A stretch of 64,000 nt of DNA from Aquisalimonas lutea (GCF_030409225.1 NZ_JAUFPK010000001.1:1710733-1774732); one strand, 5' to 3'. Positions 53,187-61,914 are shown, numbered from the stretch's first letter. Translations and numbers: made by a program. The notes: generated by a model not told the origin, from the sequence alone.

Positions 53187-54377
53187 ATGAAACTGGCCAT
53201 TCTCTCCTGCGGCCCGAGGTCCTACAGCACGCGCCGCCTCAGGGAAGCCGCGAAGGAGCGCGGTTACGAGGTCAGGGTGCTCAATACCCTGAAGTTCGCC
53301 ATCGACCTCCAGCGGGGCGTGCCGGACCTCTACTACCGGCAGAAACCGCTCAGCGACTACGACGCGGTGCTGCCGCGCATCGGCGCGTCGATCACCTACT
53401 ACGGCACGGCCGTGGTCCGGCAGTTCCAGGAAATGGACGTGTTCTGCGCCAACACGGCGCACGGCATTCTCAACTCCCGGGACAAGCTGCGCAGCCTGCA
53501 GATCCTGAGCCGGCACCACATCGGCATCCCGCGGACGACCTTCGTCCGCGACAAGAAGGACGTGCTTCCGGCCATCGAGCGCGTCGGCGGCGCGCCGGTG
53601 ATCATCAAGCTGATCGAGGGGACCCAGGGTATCGGGGTGCTGCTGGCGGAATCCGTCAAGGCCGCCGAGTCCATCGTGGAGCTGCTGCAGAGCCAGAAGC
53701 AGAACGTCCTGATCCAGAAGTTCGTGGCCGAGAGCAAGGGGCGGGACATCCGTGCCTTCGTGGTCGGCGACCGGGTCGTGGCGGCCATGCGGCGAGTGGC
53801 GCAGGGCCAGGAGTTCCGCAGCAACGTGCATCGTGGCGGCGTCGCCGAGGCCGTGGAGCTGCCGGAGTCGTTCCGCGAGACCGCCGTGCGCGCGGCGCAG
53901 ATCATGGGGCTGCGCGTGGCGGGGGTGGACATGCTGGAGAGCCGCAGCGGCCCGCAGATCATGGAGGTCAACTCGTCGCCGGGCCTGGAGGGCATCGAGT
54001 ACTGCACGCAGCTCGACGTCGCCGGCGCGGTGATCGAGTACATCGCCGCGCAGGTGGATTTCCCGGAGATCGACATCCGCCAGCGCCTCACCGTAAGCAA
54101 GGGCTACGGGGTGAGCGAGATCTATATTCCGGAAGGATCGGATTTCGTCGGCCTGACCATCAAGGACACCGGCCTCTGGGAGCAGGACATCAATGTCCTG
54201 ACCCTCTACCGGGGGGCCAAGGTGATTCCCAATCCCAAGGTCGACCGCGTGCTGGAGGCCGGCGACAAGCTGCTGTGCTATGGCAGGATGGAGTCCATGC
54301 GCCGTATGGTACCGGCGAAGGCGCGGCGCCGCCGGCGCCCGAAGGTCAGGACCCTGGAGTCCGGCCCGGCGGAGTAG
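53187..54377 (+). CDS. RimK-like ATP-grasp ligase with C-terminal TrkA-C (RCK_C) domain
   Basis: A 396-residue protein. Residues 1-290 match RimK: MKLAILSCGPRSYSTRRL, DYDAVLPRIGASITYYG, the ATP-grasp stretch APVIIKLIEGTQGIGVLL, and IMEVNSSPGLEGIEYCTQ. RimK adds glutamates to the C-terminus of ribosomal protein S6. The last 100 residues are extra: SDFVGLTIKDTGLWEQDINVL then GDKLLCYGRMESM resembles the TrkA-C ligand-binding domain of potassium channels, which often bind nucleotides. A basic tail ends the protein. The ATG at 53187 has AAGGAGGG ahead. Confidence 0.9.
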   Translation: MKLAILSCGPRSYSTRRLREAAKERGYEVRVLNTLKFAIDLQRGVPDLYYRQKPLSDYDAVLPRIGASITYYGTAVVRQFQEMDVFCANTAHGILNSRDKLRSLQILSRHHIGIPRTTFVRDKKDVLPAIERVGGAPVIIKLIEGTQGIGVLLAESVKAAESIVELLQSQKQNVLIQKFVAESKGRDIRAFVVGDRVVAAMRRVAQGQEFRSNVHRGGVAEAVELPESFRETAVRAAQIMGLRVAGVDMLESRSGPQIMEVNSSPGLEGIEYCTQLDVAGAVIEYIAAQVDFPEIDIRQRLTVSKGYGVSEIYIPEGSDFVGLTIKDTGLWEQDINVLTLYRGAKVIPNPKVDRVLEAGDKLLCYGRMESMRRMVPAKARRRRRPKVRTLESGPAE

Positions 54378-54419
54378 CCCGCCGCTGTTCGGCCGTCCAC
54401 GATGCCGGGAGAATGCCGC

Positions 54420-54899
54420 ATGCCCACTGAAGCCGACCTGCCGTATCTCCGCCGTTGCGTCGAGCTGGCCACCCAGGCGCTGGAAGCCGGTGACGAGCCG
54501 TTCGGCTCCGTGCTCGTGTCCGCCGACGGGGCCGTGCTCGCCGAGGACCACAACCACGTCGCCTCCGGCGATCACACCCAGCACCCCGAGCTCGCCCTGG
54601 CGCGGTGGGCCGCGGCGCACATGAGCGCCGACGAGCGGGCCGCGGCCACGGTGTACACCTCCGGCGAGCACTGCCCCATGTGCGCGGCGGCGCACGCCTG
54701 GGTGGGGCTGGGCCGGATCGTCTACGTCAGCTCCTCGGAGCAGCTGGTGGCGTGGCTCGCCGAGCTCGGCGTGCCCGAGCCGCCCGTGCGGCCGCTGCCG
54801 ATCCGGACGGTCGCGCCCGGCGTTCCGGTGGAGGGGCCGGTGCCCGGCCTGGCGGAGCAGGTGCGCGAGCTGCACCGGCGCTTTCACGCCGGCACCTGA
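54420..54899 (+). CDS. Nucleoside/cytidine deaminase family protein
   Basis: A 159-residue CDA-fold protein with zinc-site motifs slightly altered from the usual: QHPELALARW (HPE in place of HAE, with the catalytic Glu) and GEHCPMCAAA (two cysteines). Relatives include guanine deaminase and cytosine deaminases. The N-terminal DEPFGSVLVSADGAVLAEDHNHV is typical of the guanine deaminase/TadA group. The ATG at 54420 has GGGAG eight bases ahead. It follows the ATP-grasp gene by 42 bp and may share its promoter. Confidence 0.88.
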   Translation: MPTEADLPYLRRCVELATQALEAGDEPFGSVLVSADGAVLAEDHNHVASGDHTQHPELALARWAAAHMSADERAAATVYTSGEHCPMCAAAHAWVGLGRIVYVSSSEQLVAWLAELGVPEPPVRPLPIRTVAPGVPVEGPVPGLAEQVRELHRRFHAGT

Positions 54900-54919
54900 C
54901 ACTAGGCAAACGCGGGCAT

Positions 54920-54955
54920 AAAAAAAGCCGCCACCCCGGCAGGGGATGGCGGCTT
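54920..54955 (-). terminator. Rho-independent terminator of the phasin gene
   Basis: Read on the minus strand, AAGCCGCCA/TGGCGGCTT (54955-54947 with 54933-54925) forms a 9-bp stem, extended inward by a CCCC/GGGG pair, and is followed by a run of T. Very convincing for the minus strand, weak for the plus strand. Confidence 0.9.
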
Positions 54956-54978
54956 CACGTCAGGCGTTGCCCGGGTGG

Positions 54979-55344
54979 TTACTTGCTCTGGCCGGCGGCC
55001 TTGGACGCGCTCTTGGCGGTGTCCTCAGTCACCTTCTGGGCCTTCTGCGCGAAGTCCTGGTTCAGGGACACGACCTTCTCGGCGTCGCCCTTGAAGCGCT
55101 CGCCCAGGTCCTTGGCGATCTTCTGCTGGTTCTCGACGTAGGCGCGGACGTCGGAGGCATCCTTCACGTCCAGGGCGGCGCGGGCCTGCTGGACGCCGGT
55201 CTCGGCGTAGGCCTTGACCGCATCGAACTGCAGGCTGGCGAGCTGCTCGAAGTGATCCAGGACCAGGCTGGCATAGGTGCGGGCCGGGCCGGCGATGGTG
55301 CTGTCGAACTGCTTCTGCATCTGGGTAACGGCTTCGTTGCTCAT
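54979..55344 (-). CDS. Phasin family protein
   Basis: A 121-residue, mostly helical protein (MSNEAVTQMQKQFDSTIAGPARTY, then heptad-like AYVENQQKIAKDLGERFK) ending in an Ala/Lys/Ser tail, typical of granule-associated phasins of the PhaP type. Phasins coat polyhydroxyalkanoate granules and control their size. No PHA synthase gene is in the window. GAGGA eight bases ahead supports the ATG at 55344. Monocistronic, ending at an excellent terminator. Confidence 0.88.
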   Translation of the reverse strand: MSNEAVTQMQKQFDSTIAGPARTYASLVLDHFEQLASLQFDAVKAYAETGVQQARAALDVKDASDVRAYVENQQKIAKDLGERFKGDAEKVVSLNQDFAQKAQKVTEDTAKSASKAAGQSK

Positions 55345-55562
55345 CTCGATGATCCTCTGTTGGCTCGTTCTGCAAAGGCGGCCTGCCTTTGATGCGATGC
55401 AATATAGCAAGGTGGATGCTGCGATGCAACATCTTTTCGATTGTCGCCCCGGATTGTTGTCCGGTGCTGGCTTTCCCGGCGTTTGCAGGTACCCTGTCGG
55501 GCGGTAGTCCCATGTACAATGACCGGTTCGGACGCGCGCCGGCAGAGAAGAAGGCCCGACTC

Positions 55563-56522
55563 GTGCTCAACATCCTGTTTCTCGTTATCGGCATCGCCCT
55601 GCTCACCGTCGGCGGCGAGACACTGATCCGCGGTTCCCTGGCGGCCGCCCGCCGGCTCGGTGTCTCCCCTTTGCTGAGCGGGCTGGTCATCGTCGGCTTC
55701 GGCACCTCGGCGCCGGAGCTGGTGGTGTCCGTGGATGCGGCGCTGAGCCAGCGGCCGGACATCGCCGTCGGCAACGTGGTGGGCAGCAACATCGGCAACA
55801 TCCTGCTCATTCTCGGCGTATGCGCGGTGATCGCGCCGCTGGCGGTGCGCCCGCTCGCGCTGCAGCGGGATGCCGTCACCGTGATCGCCGCCAGCGTGCT
55901 GTTCGTGGTCCTGGTCGGCGGCAGCGCCCTGGCGCGGTTCGACGCCGTCATCCTGCTGGTGGCACTGGCTGCCTACCTGGTCTGGGCGTACACGACGGAA
56001 CGTTCCAGTGCGGCGCCCTCCGCGGAAATGCACGCGGCGGAGGGCAACGAGGTATCCCCGGTGCCGCGGTCGGTGCCGTGGACCATCGGCGCCGTCGTCC
56101 TCGGTCTCGCGCTGCTCATCGGCGGCTCCCGGGTCCTGCTGACGGGGGCGGTGGGGATCGCCGAGTACTTCGGCCTGTCCGAGGCGGTGATCGGCCTGAC
56201 CCTGGTGGCGGTGGGCACCTCGCTGCCGGAGCTCTCGGTGTCGGTGCTTGCGACCCTCCGCCGGCACGCGGACGTTGCCGTGGGCAACATTCTCGGCAGC
56301 AACATCTTCAACGTGCTGGGGATTCTGGGTCTTTCCGCGATCCTGCAACCGCTTCCGGTGGCCGGGCGCATCCTGCAGTTCGACCAGTGGGTGATGCTGG
56401 CCACCGCGGTGGTGCTGCTGGGGCTGCTGTACACTGGGCGCCGCCTCAGCCGCCCGGAGGGCGGGCTGCTTCTGGCGGCGTACGGGGTCTACGTGGCCCT
56501 GAGCTTTACGCTGTTCGCCTGA
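55563..56522 (+). CDS. Sodium/calcium exchanger family cation antiporter (YrbG-like)
   Basis: A 319-residue membrane protein of ten helices with the two inverted alpha-repeats of the CaCA family: GFGTSAPELVVSVDA with GNVVGSNIGNILLILG, and AVGTSLPELSVSVLA with GNILGSNIFNVLGILG. The conserved glutamates bind the cation. It likely exports Ca2+ against Na+ or H+. I chose the GTG at 55563, which gives the 319-325-residue length of YrbG and has AAGAAGG ahead; an in-frame ATG at 55512 would add 17 residues. Confidence 0.92.
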   Translation: MLNILFLVIGIALLTVGGETLIRGSLAAARRLGVSPLLSGLVIVGFGTSAPELVVSVDAALSQRPDIAVGNVVGSNIGNILLILGVCAVIAPLAVRPLALQRDAVTVIAASVLFVVLVGGSALARFDAVILLVALAAYLVWAYTTERSSAAPSAEMHAAEGNEVSPVPRSVPWTIGAVVLGLALLIGGSRVLLTGAVGIAEYFGLSEAVIGLTLVAVGTSLPELSVSVLATLRRHADVAVGNILGSNIFNVLGILGLSAILQPLPVAGRILQFDQWVMLATAVVLLGLLYTGRRLSRPEGGLLLAAYGVYVALSFTLFA

Positions 56523-56569
56523 AACCGGCTTCGGTAACGGCGTTCAGCAACGGCTCCGAGGATGAAACC

Positions 56570-56983
56570 ATGCTGCGGCTTTCCAACACCGTGACCCTGC
56601 CGGAGCGCGACATCGAGATCACCCAGGTGCGCGCCCAGGGCGCCGGCGGCCAGAACGTGAACAAGGTGTCCACGGCCGTGCACCTGCGCTTCGATATCCC
56701 GGGCTCCAGCCTGCCGCCGGCCTATAAGGAGCGGCTGCTGGCCCTGCCGGACCAGCGCATCAACAAGGACGGCGTCGTCGTCATCAAGGCGCAGCAGTAC
56801 CGGACGCTGGAGGACAACCGCGCCGATGCCCTGGAGCGGCTGCGCACCCTGATCCGGGACGCCATGCGGCCGGTGAAGACCCGGCGGCCGACGCGGCCGA
56901 AGAAGGCGGCCAAGCAGCGCCGGATGGACGAGAAAACCCGCCGCGGGCGTACCAAGGCCCTGCGGGGCAAGCCCGTGGATTGA
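56570..56983 (+). CDS. arfB: Alternative ribosome-rescue factor ArfB (YaeJ)
   Basis: A 137-residue protein with the GGQ peptidyl-hydrolase motif (RAQGAGGQNVNKVSTAVHLRFD) and a basic C-terminal tail (KTRRPTRPKKAAKQRRMDEKTRR), which in ArfB enters the empty mRNA channel of stalled ribosomes. It releases nascent chains from non-stop complexes. The length matches E. coli ArfB (about 140). It follows the exchanger gene by 47 bp. Convergent with the sulfurtransferase gene 15 bp away. Confidence 0.95.
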   Translation: MLRLSNTVTLPERDIEITQVRAQGAGGQNVNKVSTAVHLRFDIPGSSLPPAYKERLLALPDQRINKDGVVVIKAQQYRTLEDNRADALERLRTLIRDAMRPVKTRRPTRPKKAAKQRRMDEKTRRGRTKALRGKPVD

Positions 56984-56998
56984 GCGGAACCGGCCCCC

Positions 56999-57847
56999 TC
57001 AGGTCCCGTTGCGTCGGCACCACTCGCTCCAGCCGCCCACGTACAGGCGGGAGGGAGAGCGGCCGGCGGCCTCCTGGGAGAGCACGTTGACACAGGCGGT
57101 CACCCCGGAGCCACAGAAGGCGACGGTCTCCTCGGCCGCATCCAGGCTGCGCCAGTACTCGGCAAGCTGTTCCGGTGCCTTCATGCGCCCGTCGTCGTCC
57201 ACCACGTTGTTGCTGAAGTAGTTGACGGCGCCCGGGATCGTGCCGGCGACGGGGTCGATGGGCTCGCTGCGGCCCTGGTGGCGCTCCGGGGAGCGGGCGT
57301 CGATCAGGGTCACCTCGGGGCGCCCGACCAGGCCGGCCACCGTCTCGAAGTCCACCGCCCACTCCGGATGCGGGTGCGCGGTGAAGCGGCCCGGGCGCGG
57401 CTGCGGGACCTCGCTGCTGACGGGCAGGCCGGCGTTGCACCAGCCCGACCAGCCGCCGTTGAGCACTGCCACGTGCCGGTGCCCGAAATAGCGCAGCAGC
57501 CACCACAGGCGGGCGGCGAACGACATCCGCGCGTCGTCGTAGGCGACCACGAACGTGGGGCTGCCGGTGTCGTCGCTGTTGATCCCCCAGGAGGCCAGGC
57601 GCCGGCCGAAGACCTCCGTCTCGGGCAGCGGGTGGCGCCCGGTGGCGGGCCCGGTGGGGCCCGACAGGTCATCGTCCAGGTGGGCGTACACGGCCCCGGG
57701 GATGTGGCTGGCGGTATACTGCTGCCGCCCCGCCTCGGGCTCCATCAGGCTGAACCGGCAGTCCACGACGCGGACATCGGGGTCGTCGACGTGCAGCGCG
57801 AGCCACTCCGGCTCGACCAGGGGCGTGTTTCCGGTGCGCATGGTCAT
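56999..57847 (-). CDS. sseA: 3-mercaptopyruvate/thiosulfate sulfurtransferase (two rhodanese domains)
   Basis: A 282-residue protein with an inactive N-terminal rhodanese domain (VVDCRFSLMEPEAGRQQYTASHIPGA) and an active C-terminal one. The catalytic loop is FCGSGVTACVN, the CG(S/T)GV pattern of mercaptopyruvate sulfurtransferases, which transfer sulfur to thiols or cyanide. The start at 57847 has AAGG six bases ahead; a further ATG 6 bp inside is possible. It lies 20 bp after the STAND regulator on the same strand, so readthrough is likely. Confidence 0.93.
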   Translation of the reverse strand: MTMRTGNTPLVEPEWLALHVDDPDVRVVDCRFSLMEPEAGRQQYTASHIPGAVYAHLDDDLSGPTGPATGRHPLPETEVFGRRLASWGINSDDTGSPTFVVAYDDARMSFAARLWWLLRYFGHRHVAVLNGGWSGWCNAGLPVSSEVPQPRPGRFTAHPHPEWAVDFETVAGLVGRPEVTLIDARSPERHQGRSEPIDPVAGTIPGAVNYFSNNVVDDDGRMKAPEQLAEYWRSLDAAEETVAFCGSGVTACVNVLSQEAAGRSPSRLYVGGWSEWCRRNGT

Positions 57848-57867
57848 CACCAACCTTCTAGGGCCTG

Positions 57868-59814
57868 TTAACACTTCCCGCGGTAGCGATAGCCGACGCC
57901 GGTCACCGTCTCGATGCAGTCGGCGTGCCGGCCCATCTTGCGCCGCAGGGCGGCGACCACGGCGTCCACCTTGTTGCTCCAGCCAGTGTACGTGCTGCCC
58001 CAGACATCATGCAGCAGGGTTTGCCGTGACACCGCCCGTCCGGCTTGATCCTGCAGGTGGACCAGCACGCCGTACTCCAGGGGCGTGAGGGGGACACGCC
58101 CCTCATCCAGGACGAGCTCGCGGGCGTCGCGGTCGAGAATGTCGGCGGGCGGCGCGAGACCGAGCTCGCGCGCGGCCAGAGTCGCCAGCCAGCCGTCCAC
58201 CGAGTCGGCGCCGAACTCGAGAACGGCGGTATGGTAGGTATGGCCGTCCATGGTCACCGCCAGCTCCGGGTGGACCTGGAAGCCGAGCTCGGCGGCGATG
58301 GCGGCATACGGTGCCAGGTCGGTCACGGTCAGGTAGACGCGGGACAGGGCCGGGCGCATCTCCATGTAGGTGCGTTTCAGGTCCAGCCATGCCGCTGCCT
58401 GCACCCCGCCGGGCCGCTCACCCTCGCTGCGCGCCAGCCACCGGCGGATGAACAGGACGCTGTTGCCCGCCGGTACCGGGTGGGTCCGGAGATGATCCCG
58501 CCAGGCGGCCGTAACGGCGTCATCGGCCAGGGCCCGGACCGGCACCCGGGCCGGGTCGAGCCGGCAGCAGAAGCCCTCGCAGCCCCCGCCGGGGCCGCGC
58601 ACGACCGCGAACGCCCCGGGGGCGGTGTCCATCCACATGCGCAGGCACTCCACGGCGCGCGGCCCTTCGTGCCCACGCGCGATCGCCTGCATGGTGGGCC
58701 GGTCGTCGGCGCGGGGGTGCTCGACCACTAGCCGGGCGGCCGCGGTGGGAAAGAAGGCCTCCCGGCAGACCGGGTTCTCGATGAGGTAGAGCATGTCCGC
58801 CGTGTAGCGCCACAGGTCCGGCCGGCCGGCGGTGCCCGCTTCCGCGGTCAGGGCACGCCAGGCCCGCCGCCGATGCTCGAGGTACTGGTGCGGGTTGCGC
58901 GCGTGCAGGGTCCGGGCGAGGGGCGTACGAACGGCCTCGTGGATGCGCAGCCCGTCGCTGGCGCTCTCGGTGAAGGGCAGGCGTTCGAGGGCGCTGTAGG
59001 CGGCTTCGGCATCGGATCCGGGGAACAGCGCCGCCAGCAGTGATACCGTCACCCGGCGGACCACCGCGGCGCCCTCGATGATCCGGCGCAGCAGCGGGTC
59101 GTCGATGTCTTCCAGGTAGACGGCGGTCAGACGGTCCATGACGCCCTGCAGGGAAGTGTCGTCGAGGCTCACGTCCGGGCGCTCGCGGAGCGTCGTCGCC
59201 GCCAGGCGCAGTGCCAGCGGATGCCCGTGCAGGCGACCCGCCATGAGGGCGCACTGCTCCGGCCGCAGGCCCTCGCCTTTGAGGAGAGCGGAGGCATCGT
59301 CCGGCTGGAGAGGCCCCAGCGGCAGGTCCAGGGTCAGGTCTTCCCAGCCCTCGCTCAACCACCCGGTGGCCGGTGGGTGGCGTCCGGCCAGGACGATACG
59401 CACGTTCTCGGTCATCTCCGGGATGAAATGCAGCCGTAGCCATGGGTCCAGCAGCCGGAAATGCTCGAAGGCATCCAGCCCCAGGACCAGCGTTTCCCCG
59501 GAATCGGGCAGGCAGTCCGCGATGCGCGCAGAACCGGGGCGCGGACTGCCGGCGAGCTCCCCGAGGGTAGCCAGAAAGGCGTCCGGCGTGGGCTCGATGC
59601 CGCGGCAGTCCAGCAGGATGACGCGCGCGCCCTGCGCTGCGGCCGCTGACAGGAAGCCGCGCAGCAGCGTGGACTTGCCGATGCCGGGCAGGCCGTGGAC
59701 GTGCGCGATCCGCGGGCCCTGCCGTTCCAGCAGGGTCCGCAGCTGCCCGAGCTCGGTTTCGCGGCCGAGCATCGCCGCAGCCGCGCGCTGTCCCAGACGA
59801 TCCGCGACGCGCAT
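57868..59814 (-). CDS. STAND-type ATPase regulator with GNAT-like middle and OmpR/PhoB-type winged helix
   Basis: A 648-residue protein with an unusual layout. Residues 1-330: an AAA/STAND ATPase with Walker A G41-LPGIGKS48, Walker B LVLGLDAFEHF (D114) and a sensor-like LAGRHPP. About 330-540: no clear family, but YLTVTDLAPYAAIAAELGF resembles the end of a GNAT acetyltransferase. About 560-648: a PhoB/OmpR-type DNA-binding domain (LTPLEYGVLVHL, SRQTLLHDVWG, VDAVVAALRRKMG, ETVTGVGYRYRG). It therefore looks like a MalT-style signal-dependent activator. Divergent from the DUF1326/DUF2182 genes, its likely targets. Confidence 0.8.
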   Translation of the reverse strand: MRVADRLGQRAAAAMLGRETELGQLRTLLERQGPRIAHVHGLPGIGKSTLLRGFLSAAAAQGARVILLDCRGIEPTPDAFLATLGELAGSPRPGSARIADCLPDSGETLVLGLDAFEHFRLLDPWLRLHFIPEMTENVRIVLAGRHPPATGWLSEGWEDLTLDLPLGPLQPDDASALLKGEGLRPEQCALMAGRLHGHPLALRLAATTLRERPDVSLDDTSLQGVMDRLTAVYLEDIDDPLLRRIIEGAAVVRRVTVSLLAALFPGSDAEAAYSALERLPFTESASDGLRIHEAVRTPLARTLHARNPHQYLEHRRRAWRALTAEAGTAGRPDLWRYTADMLYLIENPVCREAFFPTAAARLVVEHPRADDRPTMQAIARGHEGPRAVECLRMWMDTAPGAFAVVRGPGGGCEGFCCRLDPARVPVRALADDAVTAAWRDHLRTHPVPAGNSVLFIRRWLARSEGERPGGVQAAAWLDLKRTYMEMRPALSRVYLTVTDLAPYAAIAAELGFQVHPELAVTMDGHTYHTAVLEFGADSVDGWLATLAARELGLAPPADILDRDARELVLDEGRVPLTPLEYGVLVHLQDQAGRAVSRQTLLHDVWGSTYTGWSNKVDAVVAALRRKMGRHADCIETVTGVGYRYRGKC

Positions 59815-59964
59815 GGCCTACCCCCGATCATCCGATCCCTGGTGCTCCGGTGCCGTCGACTCGCCCTGTGCCGGCTGTCGCAGTGATTCCGGGAACGCCT
59901 CTTCCATGAAAGCTTAACCGTTCCGGCGCCCGCCGCCACGTCACCGTTCGACCGGAGCGGGGCG

Positions 59965-59984
59965 ATTCTCATGAAATTCTCATG
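59965..59984 (+). promoter_or_regulatory. Direct repeat ATTCTCATG with 11-bp period upstream of the DUF1326 gene
   Basis: Two perfect 9-bp copies (59965-59973 and 59976-59984) repeat every 11 bp, one helical turn, the standard arrangement for PhoB/OmpR-type winged helices. A TATACC element (60016-60021) with no good -35 lies downstream at a distance suited to activation. The neighbouring STAND regulator carries exactly such a DNA-binding domain. Confidence 0.6.
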
Positions 59985-60080
59985 GCGCCCTCACGCTGGC
60001 GGGCGCGGCGCGGGCTATACCTGCAGTACCGCGGCGCCGGATACGGCCCGGGGTCAATCCGCATCGAGGGAGGAGTCATC

Positions 60081-60686
60081 ATGGGTGTCGAATGGCGAGT
60101 GGATGGTACGTACTTCGAGGCATGCACGTGCAAGGGCGCGTGCCCCTGCCTGTTCGGCGGGGACCCGACGGAGGGGACCTGTGACGCCCTGGTGGGGTGG
60201 CACGTGGAACGCGGCCACTTCGGGGAGACCCGCCTGGACGGGCTCAACCTGGCCATGATGGTGCACGCACCGGGGAACCTGACCGCCGGCGGCTGGAGCG
60301 TGGTCGTGTACGTGGATGCGGAGGCGGACGAGGCCCAGCGGGACGCGCTGGTACAGATCTACGGCGGCCAGGCGGGCGGCCATCCGGCAACGCTGGCGTC
60401 GTTCGTCGGTGAAATCCTGGGCATCGAGACAGCGCCCATGACGTTCACCGTCGAGGGCCGTCGGGTCGGGTTGCGCATCGGCAACCACGGCGCCGCCGCG
60501 CTGGAGGGCATCGAGGGGCAGGACGGCGCGAGCGTGCGTATTACCGGGCACCCGGTCGCCATCGCGCCGGGGAACGACCTGATGGTGGCCCAGTCGCGGG
60601 AGGTGAGTCACCGCGGGCACGGCATCGACCTGAGCGTGGAACAGCGCACCGCGTACTACGGCCCGTTCCGCTACCAGGCGGGCTGA
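60081..60686 (+). CDS. DUF1326 domain protein
   Basis: A 201-residue soluble protein with the DUF1326 opening WRVDGTYFEACTCKGACPC, whose cysteines (five within the first 40 residues) look like a metal or redox site. The rest is beta-rich (GWSVVVYVDAEADEAQRDALVQIYGGQAGG). The function is unknown, but DUF1326 genes are regularly followed by DUF2182 genes, as here (29 bp gap). A GGGAGGAG site precedes the ATG at 60081. I infer a common role in the membrane, possibly metal handling. Confidence 0.88.
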   Translation: MGVEWRVDGTYFEACTCKGACPCLFGGDPTEGTCDALVGWHVERGHFGETRLDGLNLAMMVHAPGNLTAGGWSVVVYVDAEADEAQRDALVQIYGGQAGGHPATLASFVGEILGIETAPMTFTVEGRRVGLRIGNHGAAALEGIEGQDGASVRITGHPVAIAPGNDLMVAQSREVSHRGHGIDLSVEQRTAYYGPFRYQAG

Positions 60687-60715
60687 CCGGCGACAGCAGC
60701 CAGGGAGGAAAGGGC

Positions 60716-61447
60716 ATGAGTGCGCTCGGTTACTCGAAAGGGCACGCCCACGAGCTGGTGCTCGTTGCCAGCATTACGGCGGCCGCTGCGTTCGCCTGGT
60801 GGTACATGATCCGCATGGCCGGCATGATGCCGGCCATGCCCGCCGACGCTGCGCCCTTCGCCGCCATGGTCACCATGTGGGCGGTGATGATGGTGGCGAT
60901 GATGCTCCCCGGGGCCATGCCGAGCCTGCTGTCCATGGCGGCGCTGGCGCGGCGTCGCCCGGGAGCGGCGCCGGTGCTTCCGTATCTTTTCGCGACGGGC
61001 TACCTGCTGGCCTGGACGGGATACGCTGCCGCCGCTGCCGGGGCGCAGTATGCGCTGGACGCCATGTCGCTGTTTGCCGCCGGCTCCAGGGTGGAGAGCT
61101 CCGTGCTTGCGGGGGGATTGCTGGTGGCCGCCGGCGCATTCCAGCTGACGCCGCTGAAGGACGTCTGCCTGCGGTACTGCCGCAGTCCCTTCGGACTGCT
61201 GGCGGCCGGTCCCCCGGAAGGCATACGGGCGACCGTCGGCCTGGGCCTGCGCCAGGGGCTGTATTGCATCGGCTGCTGCTGGGCGCTGATGCTGCTCATG
61301 TTCGTCTTCGGCGTCATGAACCTGGCCTGGATGGCCCTGCTTACGCTGCTGATCCTGGTGGAGAAGCTCGCGGGCGGGCGCTGGCACCTGGTCCGCTGGG
61401 TGGGGGTGGCGCTGATGATCGGCGGCGTCTGGCTCATGCTCGCCTGA
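60716..61447 (+). CDS. DUF2182 family integral membrane protein (predicted metal-binding)
   Basis: A 243-residue protein of about seven membrane helices. The methionine-rich segments MIRMAGMMPAMP and MWAVMMVAMMLPGAMPSLLSM are typical of DUF2182, as is GLRQGLYCIGCCWALMLLMFVFGVMN with its cysteine pair. Methionine and cysteine in membranes suggest copper or another soft metal, but this is inference. It is the second gene after DUF1326; a GGGAGG site precedes it. It ends 8 bp from the convergent DUF488 stop. Confidence 0.9.
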   Translation: MSALGYSKGHAHELVLVASITAAAAFAWWYMIRMAGMMPAMPADAAPFAAMVTMWAVMMVAMMLPGAMPSLLSMAALARRRPGAAPVLPYLFATGYLLAWTGYAAAAAGAQYALDAMSLFAAGSRVESSVLAGGLLVAAGAFQLTPLKDVCLRYCRSPFGLLAAGPPEGIRATVGLGLRQGLYCIGCCWALMLLMFVFGVMNLAWMALLTLLILVEKLAGGRWHLVRWVGVALMIGGVWLMLA

Positions 61448-61455
61448 CCGGATCT

Positions 61456-61914
61456 TCATGCCGCTGCGTCCAGGTGAACGGGCTCCAGCCCGGTGCGGGC
61501 GGCCAGCGCTTCGGCAACGGACTGCCGGTGGCAAACGGCGACATCGCGCTCGTAGCACATGAGGGCGACGCGGCCGTGCAGCGCCTCGGCCAGGGCGTGG
61601 AGCCGGTCGCCATGCGCGCGCAGGTGCTCATCGTAGGCGCGGAAGAAGCGGGCGTAGTCGCCGTCCTCGCGCACCTGGTCCCGCAGCCACTTCGGCGCGC
61701 CGAGGGCGCCCTCGTGGCGGTATCCGATGCCGCTGTCCGCCAGCGTCTCCGCCAGGGCCTTCCTGGAGAAACCCGGGCGCCGGGATACGGGGGCCTGCCG
61801 GACATCCACCAGGAGGTCCACCGCGTGATGCCGGAGAGTACCCGTGAATGCCTCCATGGAGGCGCCTTCATAGCCGATGGTGAACAGCCCGTCGATGCCC
61901 GTGTCGTCGGCCAT
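61456..61914 (-). CDS. DUF488 family protein
   Basis: A 152-residue protein starting MADDTGIDGLFTIGYEGASME. The DUF488 marks are FTIGYEGASMEAF, LLVDVRQAPVSRRPGFS and, near the end, ALMCYERDVAVCHRQSVAEAL with two cysteines and a histidine that recur in the family. Function is unknown. GAGGA four bases ahead of the ATG at 61914 is preferred; an in-frame ATG lies 30 bp upstream at 61944. The gene faces the DUF2182 gene and is divergent from the zinc-ribbon gene. Confidence 0.88.
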   Translation of the reverse strand: MADDTGIDGLFTIGYEGASMEAFTGTLRHHAVDLLVDVRQAPVSRRPGFSRKALAETLADSGIGYRHEGALGAPKWLRDQVREDGDYARFFRAYDEHLRAHGDRLHALAEALHGRVALMCYERDVAVCHRQSVAEALAARTGLEPVHLDAAA

